Source: an uncultured bacterium
GTDB taxonomy: Bacteria > Planctomycetota > UBA1135 > GCA-002686595
Reading direction: 5' to 3'
Length of the DNA stretch: 64,000 nucleotides
Assembly (NCBI GenBank): GCA_937896235.1
Contig: CALBMX010000108.1
Location: 1-64,000, forward strand
Made by a program: the position numbers and the translations under genes. Positions 56,413-64,000 of this stretch are shown here, in pieces. A model generated the notes under the pieces. It saw only the letters and a program-made list of their open reading frames with translations, did no database searches and was not told the DNA's origin. Numbering within the stretch: position 1 is the first letter of the stretch; the number at the start of each line of letters is the position of its first letter.

Positions 56413-59400
56413 CTAGAACCTAGTCGGAAGCCTCGAACTATTGGGCAAGGGCAGGATTGGCTTGATCTTCGGGTCGGAGGAGAAGAGGTTAAAAAGGGAG
56501 TTTCGAAGCAGGACCACGGGCTGGTAGAGATCGCCCTTAACCTCGACCGTTAGCAGGCTGTTTTGAAACCAGTACACAAGCTCACGGATTGGGCCCAACT
56601 TGTCGATCAAGCCGTACCTAACTTCAAAATTTGCACCGAGGTTGCTGTTTAGGTCAAGGAAGCCATCGCCAACTAGCTTGAGAAGCGGGCTGTGGGCGTG
56701 CATCTTATTAAAGGAGATGCGTCCATCGGAGATGGTGAACCCGGAGTTCATGGAATCGAAGACCGCTGTCGCGTCGAATCCTAGGCGTGTGAAGAGCTCG
56801 CGGAAGACCGGAATCGACCAGAGTCGAGCATCGGTTAGGCGAAGGAATCCTCCTCCCTGGGCGTCCAATAGGTTGCCGGGTGCAGCTTCTAACCGGATCG
56901 AGGCATCGATGCTTCCGGAGTTGTCGTCATCTCCCCCAAAGGCGCCAGCGAGAAGCTGTTTAGCCTCGACATCCCGCAGCTCGACGGCGATGGCGAAGTG
57001 GTGGCGGTCCGACAGGTCCAAAGCAAGTGCAGCACCACCGTGGCCTTCGACGCCACCGAGGGAGGTGAGCGTTCCACCGGCGAAATTCAAGGCGAGGTCC
57101 TCGATGTTTAGGCGTTGGTCCGCATAGGTGAAGAGAAGGTTGCCGCCATCGACGCTCCGCCCTCCGACGGCTCCCGCCATGTCGCTCATTCTTCCCCAGG
57201 CACGGGCTCGCCCACCCTCCAGGACAAGCTCCTCGACAAAAACCGAAGCCGCGTGAATCTCGATGGGCGTGCCGGCAACTACACGCAAGCCAGATGGGAT
57301 GACATGGCCAGCAAGTACGAGCCGATGCCGCCCGTCGCTCGACTGGGCCAGGCTCAGCCGGATGTCATCTAGGTCGAGTCGCCCTTCCAAGTAGAATTCG
57401 TCGATAAGCGCACTCAGAGACTCTTGATCAAGGAAAGAGCCCATGTGCTCTTGGTCGAGGGGTAAGTCTTCGGCCGTCAGGCGCGCTGTTAAGAAGACCT
57501 CATCTACACGGGCCTCTTCCGCAATGGCAAAACGGAAATCGCGGAGCTCGATCGGCGTGCCCGCCAAGACTGCACCCACATGGGCACCGGCGAGCGCATC
57601 CCCTACAAGTTGCAGTTTGCCGCGCAGATTGTCCAAAGTCATCGTGCCCGTTCGGAGCGTGTTCTCGCGCAGCTGTATGGAGAGATCGAGTTTGGGCTCG
57701 GCGCCCTCTTCAAAGCCGATGTGGCCCGCCAGGTCAACGCGACCCGTCAAATGGGCTTGCCCCCAGTCGTCGCTTCCTGGGGAACTCGAGGTTGAAGAGA
57801 GGAAGCTTGTGCCGGTCGCCCCGGTCATCTTTGCAAAGGCGCCTATCAAGGCCTCATGGCTCGGGTTGATCCCTCCACCCACGATGTCGAGGTGAGCGCC
57901 GCCACCCTTTTGGGCGTCGGCCTTGACGGTTGCGGCGACCCGCATGCCACCGACCCAATCCCCAGCGAAAACCGCATCGATTGTTCCACTCCGAGTTCCG
58001 TCGACTTGCGAAACGGAGGAATAGCCACCGCGCCCCGCGAGCCGCCGCGTGACCATTTCGAAAGACTTAGGGAGCAGCTGCACTTCGAGGGGGGTGACCT
58101 CTAGAGCTACCTCTGTCGCGCGATCGGACACTCGCTCGCTCTGGGTCCAGCTGAAGTTGACGCGGCCTTTGGCGCCGAGCTCTGCGGCCTGTTCACCGAG
58201 CTCCGGAATCATCTGAACAAGCACATCCCAATCGCTGCCTTCACTGCCGAGCAAGGGCAGCCCCGCACCCGTGATCTTGAGTGCATGCACACTTCCAGTC
58301 CCAGAGATTGGCAGCCCGGAACCGGGAACAGGGTGGCCTTCCCAGAGGCGTGGTTCGGTCGCCTTTGACGCTTCCAACGACCCTAGGTCGACGTCTCGAA
58401 AGACGCCCTCAACGACAAGCTCTTCGACGGACTTGGTCCTTCCGAGCGCTAGGAAGTGCGCACCTAAATCACGCTGCTCCAAGCCCTCTGCGCGCTTGCG
58501 AGGATAGCCGGCCCAGCGCAGCTCCAAGTCAAAATCATCAACTACGGAATCCACTGGAAGTCCGACCCATTTGACCTGTGCGCTCTTGACCTGAATGTCG
58601 CCATGTGCGGAGAAGCCTCCTTGGTCTGCGCGATCGCGAAGATGGAACTGCGCCGAGGCCGTTCCGCCCTTAATCCCGTAGACCTCGTACAGGTTACGGG
58701 TTCCTATAGAGGAGTCCAGCGCGAGCCCCAGCTCGGGATTTAACTCGCGGTCTTCGATCTCGATCACAAGGTCGAGATCCGACCCCATGCGGTCTTGCAG
58801 AGGCTCCGTAATGATCCCCGCGGCACGCGCCCAGCCCGTGCCGTGATATGCCGCAGCTTCGGAGATACCTAGAATCTCACGGCGTTTGTTTTGGCCGCTG
58901 TGCCCAAAGACAACGTGCCCCGAGACCTGATCGCACGCCAGGGGCACGCCTTCGCGCTGCAGCGGACCCTCGCCGTCGACGTCCCACCCAAAGTAGCAGA
59001 ACTTACCCTTTCCAGCCGATCGCACATCCAGCGCAATGTCCAGGTCGTGCAGCGGATCAAAGTCCGCCGTCAGGGGCATCCGGAGACCAAGGCTGACGTC
59101 GGCCCTGCCACCAAGCCCAAGCGCACTCCACGTCTTGCGGAGGGGGTCCTGCTCTGCAAGTCCCGCCTCGATCAGGAGCTTCTCCTCGATCGCAACGCCG
59201 TTTGCGTTGAGGTTAGCCTCTAGGTCCCCTTGTTGGGTTAGCTTGGCTACCCCCGTCATCGTTTCCCCAAGGATGTTCGCGCTCACTTCGGCGCGCACCG
59301 CTAGGGTCTGCCACAAGGCGGTGAGCTTGCTACCGGCAGTGATGGAATCCTGCGGGGTCCAGGTGAAGTCGCCGTTGATTTGAACTTTCTCAAGGGGCGG

Positions 59401-60285
59401 GAAATCTTCGGACGGTCGGAAAAAACCATCTTCGATACGAACATGTGCGCTGGCATGTGGAGGGGCAGTCCCCGCTGGCGCAAGGGTCATCCTGAAGTCA
59501 GTGGAGAGCTTCAAGGTGGCGTCTAAGTTCTGCAGAGCGGGCGGGAATAGAGCCCGTAAATGGGACGTACGGCCCGAAACACGCAAGTTGCGAGCAGCAG
59601 CTTCGACTTCGAGTCGGTCGTCTTTTGTAAGGGTCGCGCGCGCGAAAAGCGGTAGGGGGGAGCCTCCCTCTTGGGGGAGGTCAATGCTGCCCACTAGGCT
59701 GAGGTTCTCCTCCGCATTCAGTTCGAGGCGCGCCTGCCCCTTGCCAAGCTCCACCACCGGGCCACCCACAAGGCGGAGTGCGATTTCAATGTCACGCAAA
59801 GTAAACGTTGGGATTCCCAATGGATCTTTGGGGTCAACCTGGAGCAAGTCGGGGTCCAGCGCAGAGAGGTCTCCAAAGCGGGCGCGCAATCTCTCCTCCA
59901 CTTGAGCAACCGAGCGCGTGCAAGCCTCGATGAAGTCGCGCTCCAGCAACAGGCGACCGCTCTCTATATGAATCGCAGAAAGCGTCGAGCTCGCTTGGGG
60001 GGACAAGTCAAAAAAACAGTCCACCCTTTCGACAAGCGCCTCGCCATGCTCGCCGCGGATGTGCAACCCCCGCAGGGTGAGACTCGGTGCGAACCAATTG
60101 ATCTGAAGGTCGCGGAGGGTGATCGAAAGCTCGGGCTCGTCTTCGATCAGGTTGGCGAGCTCGCGCTCAAGGCGACTCTGGATCACACCCGTCGCGTCGA
60201 GGACAAGAAGGGCCACAAGCCCCGCGCCCACTAGGAGCGCAAGGCTTATGAAAGTCCTGGCGAGGATGCGGAGGAGACGCTTCAA
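56413..60285 (-). CDS. Large AsmA-like protein with N-terminal TM
   Basis: 1290 aa; N-terminal TM, LEGRLDLDDIRLSLAQ, C-terminal FDSMNSGFTISDGRISFNKMHAHSPLLKLVGDGFLDLNSNLGANFEVRYG typical AsmA_2-like C-terminus. Confidence 0.75.
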   Translation of the reverse strand: MKRLLRILARTFISLALLVGAGLVALLVLDATGVIQSRLERELANLIEDEPELSITLRDLQINWFAPSLTLRGLHIRGEHGEALVERVDCFFDLSPQASSTLSAIHIESGRLLLERDFIEACTRSVAQVEERLRARFGDLSALDPDLLQVDPKDPLGIPTFTLRDIEIALRLVGGPVVELGKGQARLELNAEENLSLVGSIDLPQEGGSPLPLFARATLTKDDRLEVEAAARNLRVSGRTSHLRALFPPALQNLDATLKLSTDFRMTLAPAGTAPPHASAHVRIEDGFFRPSEDFPPLEKVQINGDFTWTPQDSITAGSKLTALWQTLAVRAEVSANILGETMTGVAKLTQQGDLEANLNANGVAIEEKLLIEAGLAEQDPLRKTWSALGLGGRADVSLGLRMPLTADFDPLHDLDIALDVRSAGKGKFCYFGWDVDGEGPLQREGVPLACDQVSGHVVFGHSGQNKRREILGISEAAAYHGTGWARAAGIITEPLQDRMGSDLDLVIEIEDRELNPELGLALDSSIGTRNLYEVYGIKGGTASAQFHLRDRADQGGFSAHGDIQVKSAQVKWVGLPVDSVVDDFDLELRWAGYPRKRAEGLEQRDLGAHFLALGRTKSVEELVVEGVFRDVDLGSLEASKATEPRLWEGHPVPGSGLPISGTGSVHALKITGAGLPLLGSEGSDWDVLVQMIPELGEQAAELGAKGRVNFSWTQSERVSDRATEVALEVTPLEVQLLPKSFEMVTRRLAGRGGYSSVSQVDGTRSGTIDAVFAGDWVGGMRVAATVKADAQKGGGAHLDIVGGGINPSHEALIGAFAKMTGATGTSFLSSTSSSPGSDDWGQAHLTGRVDLAGHIGFEEGAEPKLDLSIQLRENTLRTGTMTLDNLRGKLQLVGDALAGAHVGAVLAGTPIELRDFRFAIAEEARVDEVFLTARLTAEDLPLDQEHMGSFLDQESLSALIDEFYLEGRLDLDDIRLSLAQSSDGRHRLVLAGHVIPSGLRVVAGTPIEIHAASVFVEELVLEGGRARAWGRMSDMAGAVGGRSVDGGNLLFTYADQRLNIEDLALNFAGGTLTSLGGVEGHGGAALALDLSDRHHFAIAVELRDVEAKQLLAGAFGGDDDNSGSIDASIRLEAAPGNLLDAQGGGFLRLTDARLWSIPVFRELFTRLGFDATAVFDSMNSGFTISDGRISFNKMHAHSPLLKLVGDGFLDLNSNLGANFEVRYGLIDKLGPIRELVYWFQNSLLTVEVKGDLYQPVVLLRNSLFNLFSSDPKIKPILPLPNSSRLPTRF

Positions 60286-60464
60286 GGGCTACAGCCTAGC
60301 AGTTCACTTGGGGAAAGGGGCGTGGCGAGACTCCGCCATCTTTGAGCATATAAAGGAAGGTGAACCTGCCAACCCGCTGGTCCTGGAGGCTGGAGATACC
60401 GGGCATGACGCAGGGGGGGTAAAGATGACGTGGTCGAGTCGATTGATTGCGGGTGAGCTGCTGT

Positions 60465-61670
60465 CTATTCCGTGGCCAAAAGTGGGGCGGATTCGGGAGT
60501 GCCTTCCTCGGCAAAAACGCGCTTCTGGTTACTAGCTGACCCTCCAAACGAATCGGAATCGCGGAACACCCTAGCGACCCTCTTGCCGATGGAGCAGGCG
60601 ATTTCGTAGGGGATGGTCTCGGCGTGCGAGGCAACGTCGCGCAAAAGAATCGTCTCGTCGCCGTCGTTTCCGATGATCGTAGCCACATCGTCCACGCCGA
60701 CTCCCTTGATGTCCGTCACGTCGATGGTGGTGTAATCCATCGAAACTCTCCCGACAATAGGGGCCCGCTGGCCGTGGACGAGCACTTCCCCGCGGTTGGA
60801 GAGCCTCCACGGGACCCCATCGTTGTACCCGACCGGTAGGGTTGCGATTCTGCGCTTGCCGTCGGCAGTCCACGTTCCGTCGTATCCGACGGTGGATCCG
60901 GAGGGGAGGTCCTTTAGGAAAATGATGCGCGTGCGAAGCGCCATGACAGGAGTCAAATCCGAACCCCAAGTCGCATCTCTCGGCACAACGCCATAAGCGC
61001 TAATCCCGACCCGCACAGCGTCGTAAAGAGGTGAAGTACCGCTGAATAAACCAGCCGAGTTTGACATGTGCACCCAACCGGAAACCAGATCTTCGGCGCG
61101 CGCATTGGCGAGTACCTCTTCGAATTTGGAGGTTTGCGAGGCGATTCCGGCGACAGAGTCCCCTTTTGGTGAGGAGATGTGGGTCATGATACCGGCCAGC
61201 TCCAAGTGGCTTGCGGCGTGAATCTCACGCAAGAGCTCGGTGGCGCGCTCCGGCAAAACCCCCAGTCGACCCATTCCGGTGTCCACATTCAGGTGAACTC
61301 GCGCAATGCGACCTTGTCGGCGCGCGGCTGCTTGCAAGGTGCGACACCGATTCATCGAGTGTAAACCGATATGAATATCGTGGTGTAAACACGCGACGAC
61401 CTCTTCGTCGACGATGGTCCCCAGTACCAAAATTGGCGCGCAGATGCCCCCATGGCGTAATTCGAGCGCTTCCGTAGAGGTGCCCACCCCAAAGGCGGTC
61501 ACCCCGGCACGTGTGGCATGGTGAGCAACGGCGACGGCACCGTGGCCATAGGCGTCCGCCTTGACCACCAGCATCACGTGAACCTTGTCACCAATGGCGT
61601 TGCGGATAACTTTGAGATTTTGAGTGAGGGCGTCGACATTGATGTCGGCCCATGCGCGGTATGCATCCAT
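60465..61670 (-). CDS. alr: Alanine racemase
   Basis: RAWADINVDALTQNLKVIRNAIGDKVHVMLVVKADAYGHGAVAVA; HMSNSAGLF; GRVSMDYTTIDVTDI. Confidence 0.95.
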   Translation of the reverse strand: MDAYRAWADINVDALTQNLKVIRNAIGDKVHVMLVVKADAYGHGAVAVAHHATRAGVTAFGVGTSTEALELRHGGICAPILVLGTIVDEEVVACLHHDIHIGLHSMNRCRTLQAAARRQGRIARVHLNVDTGMGRLGVLPERATELLREIHAASHLELAGIMTHISSPKGDSVAGIASQTSKFEEVLANARAEDLVSGWVHMSNSAGLFSGTSPLYDAVRVGISAYGVVPRDATWGSDLTPVMALRTRIIFLKDLPSGSTVGYDGTWTADGKRRIATLPVGYNDGVPWRLSNRGEVLVHGQRAPIVGRVSMDYTTIDVTDIKGVGVDDVATIIGNDGDETILLRDVASHAETIPYEIACSIGKRVARVFRDSDSFGGSASNQKRVFAEEGTPESAPLLATE

Positions 61671-61968
61671 GCCATCAAGATACTAAGCGCGGGGCGGCTG
61701 ACCAAGTACGCTCTGGACAACACGGAAAAGAGTCGGGACCGCTCTCCCAGGAACGGCTCGAATAGCAGGAAAAACCCTAGAATTCGCGGGTTTTCCTCTT
61801 TGATAGTTGGCCCCGGAGTTGCATTCTTCTCTTTGTCGGCGCAGCGCTTTCCTGTGTGGCGCCTCGACAATTTTCTGGACGCTGTGTTTGAAGGTCGAGC
61901 TTTTATCTAAAGAGCTTCTTCGAGCCAGACCCCTCCCAAACCCAACATCGAGCCCACGGAATAATCCA

Positions 61969-62274
61969 ATGGCAAAAACGACCAAGAAGGCGGCTGCTAA
62001 GAAGGCGCCGGCTAAGAAGGCAAAAGCCAAAGCCGCTAAGAAGCCAGCATCCAAGGCAGGCAAGAAGCCAGCCGCGAAAGCAGCAAAGAAAGGTGGCAGT
62101 AAGAAGCCCCTCGAGCTGATCATCAGCAAGAGCCGCACCAAGAACGCAGCCGCGATTAACGTCTCCGGCGAATTCTACGGCGCACTTGACGCAGCTGTTC
62201 GCGAGATCATCGCCGGCGCAGAAGCTCGTGCCATGTCGAACGGTCGCAAGACCCTTCGTCCTCACGACCTGTAA
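61969..62274 (+). CDS. Putative bacterial histone-fold protein with Lys/Ala-rich N-terminal tail (101 aa; ORF extends upstream to 61807)
   Basis: MAKTTKKAAAKKAPAKKAKAKAAKKPASKAGKKPAAKAAKKGGSKK tail; INVSGEFYGALDAAVREIIAGAEARAMSNGRKTLRPHDL resembles histone-fold alpha2 and the GRKT...D(I/L) motif. Confidence 0.75.
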   Translation: MAKTTKKAAAKKAPAKKAKAKAAKKPASKAGKKPAAKAAKKGGSKKPLELIISKSRTKNAAAINVSGEFYGALDAAVREIIAGAEARAMSNGRKTLRPHDL

Positions 62275-62298
62275 GGGATCGGCTTTCGGGCCTATGGA

Positions 62299-62343
62299 AG
62301 TGGCCTCTCGTTTGTTATCACCGATATCAAACGAGGGGCCACT
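62299..62343 (+). terminator. Hairpin terminator downstream of the histone-like gene
   Basis: agtggcctctcgtttg...caaacgaggggccact inverted repeat followed by ccccttt. Confidence 0.75.
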
Positions 62344-62375
62344 CCCCTTTAATCCACTTGGTAGAATCCCCGCCA

Positions 62376-64000
62376 TGAGCAACGAAGCGAAAGAGGAGAT
62401 CCTTGGATTTCTCCGCCAAAACGAGATTGGCCGCCGCGCGAGCGTGAATACCCCCTTTGGAAAGCGCCTGATTACCTATGCGGACTTGACGGCTTCGGGG
62501 CGCTATCTGCACTTCGTCGAGGCTTGGTTCCGCAATGTGCGACCCTTCTACGCGAACACTCACACGGCTGTCTCGTCCACCGGTCGGATCCTGACGGAGC
62601 TTCGCGAGAAGTCCCGCGAGGTTGTTCGCTGCAGTGTCGGAGCCGACGGGGATTACGTCACCGTGTTCTGTGGTGCAGGGGCAACCGCCGCCATCAATAA
62701 GATCGTTGGCATCCTAGGTCTCGCCATTCCGGAGCCACTCCAGCGGCGTTACAACCTGGCCCAGTACATCCCGAAAAACGAGCGACCGATCGTGTTTGTC
62801 GGTCCCTACGAGCACCACTCGAATTACCTGCCTTGGCTCGAGTCGATCGCCGACGTGGTCGAAATCCCACCGCGCGAGTGTGGTGCGGTCGACCTAGACG
62901 TACTCGCCAGTAAATTGGAAGAGTACAAGGATCGCCCGCTGAAGTTGGGCTCGTTCTCCGCCGCTTCCAACGTGACGGGAATCCTCGCGGATGTTCGAGG
63001 CATCTGCCGCACGCTACACAACGGTGGGGCAAAGGCGATATTCGATTACGCCGCGGCTGGCCCCTACGTCCCCATTAAAATGGTGGTGAGCGATCCAGCG
63101 GAGTGCATCGATGCTGTTGTTCTCTCCACACACAAGTTTTTAGGAGGTCCTGGAGGCTCAGGCGTCTTGGTCGCCCACAAGGACTTCTTTGTTTCGCGAA
63201 CCCCGGCGTTGCCCGGTGGCGGAACGGTGGACTATGTCGGTGCGGTCTCCTACGAGTCTGTCGACTACGTCACCCACCTGGACGAGAGGGAAGAGGGTGG
63301 CACCCCTGCAATCATGGGGGACCTGCGCGCAGGCGCTGCCTTCCTAGTAAAGGATATGGTTGGTGCGCAAACGATCCTCGACCACGAGGTCGTCCTGGCT
63401 GCTGCTGCTGTAAAGCGCCTCGATAGCCACCCGAACATTCGAGTGCTCGGACCGAAAGATGCTCCGCGCCTTGCGATCATCTCGATCATCTTTGAAGGGT
63501 TGCACCACGACTATGCGTCGGGACTACTCGATCACCTCTTTGGTGTGCAGAGCAGGTCGGGATGCGCGTGTGCGGGCCCCTACGGGCACACATTACTCGA
63601 TATTGACGCCGAGACCTCCGAAGCTTACCGCGGTGTGGTCGGACGCGGTTTGACCGGAATGAAGCCGGGCTGGGTCCGCTTGTCTCTACCTTATTACGCC
63701 TCAGAAGAGGACCTTGAGTTCGTGCTCTCCGCAGTGGAGTTTGTAGCGACTCACGGCAAAGAATTTGTGCCGGCCTATCGCTTCGACTGGAGCAATGGCG
63801 TTTGGACACACATGCGCCTCGATATGGACACCGCGGCTCCGTTTGAGCTTAGCGTCAAGTCTTTGACTGAAACGGCCGCTTGCTTTGCGGCAGGCGACCA
63901 CGAGGCGCCCCTCAATGATGATCAAATCGCTGTGGAGCGTGCGCGCTACTTCCGAGAAGCGGAAGCGCATCTAGCGGAAATGCGAACCTTAGCTGCCGCT
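62376..64000 (+). CDS. Aminotransferase class V / cysteine-desulfurase-like PLP enzyme (truncated by window end; absent from the ORF track)
   Basis: Open frame from ATG at 62376 (MSNEAKEEILGFLRQNEIGRRASVNTPFGKRLITYAD...); VVLSTHKFLGGPGGSGVLVAHKD PLP-Lys motif; VQSRSGCACAGPYGH Cys loop. Confidence 0.85.

Noticed and set aside
1-64000. CRISPR arrays, insertion sequences, prophage genes
   Set aside because: No regularly spaced short repeats, transposase motifs or phage structural genes seen; only paralogous gene families explain the larger similarities.

Overview
The window is a GC-rich, gene-dense bacterial chromosome segment with about 36 supported genes. The gene content (FG-GAP/VCBS and ASPIC/UnbV secreted proteins, alkaline-phosphatase-superfamily 'sulfatase-like' enzymes, polytopic GT-C-like membrane proteins, O-antigen-ligase-like proteins) suggests an environmental lineage such as Planctomycetota, but that placement is inference. 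Housekeeping anchors are RNase P RNA (rnpB, minus strand, 51388-51778), ruvX, alr, a manC-like gene and a LonA-type protease. The most exciting content is two genes that automated ORF calling splits at an in-frame TGA. A TlpA/thioredoxin-like protein (25946-26932) has WCGPC as W-[TGA]-GPC. An AhpD/carboxymuconolactone-decarboxylase-like protein (36714-37331) has its CxxC as CHY-[TGA]-TQAH. In both, TGA replaces a redox-active Cys. Each is followed, 17 or 24 nt downstream, by a hairpin with a 7-bp stem and a 6-nt loop carrying G-U at loop positions 2-3, which fits a bacterial SECIS. Both are therefore probable selenoproteins. A second highlight is a 101-aa protein (61969-62274) with a Lys/Ala-rich tail fused to a histone-fold-like C-terminus (...ARAMSNGRKTLRPHDL). 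Other points: an inverted paralogous three-gene cassette (AP-superfamily enzyme, small membrane protein, GT-C-like protein), 'sulfatases' that lack the formylglycine Cys/Ser and have Thr at that position, a probable homopolymer frameshift in a DUF2723-like gene, and an alpha/beta-hydrolase lacking its nucleophile Ser. No CRISPR array, convincing tRNA or insertion sequence was found.
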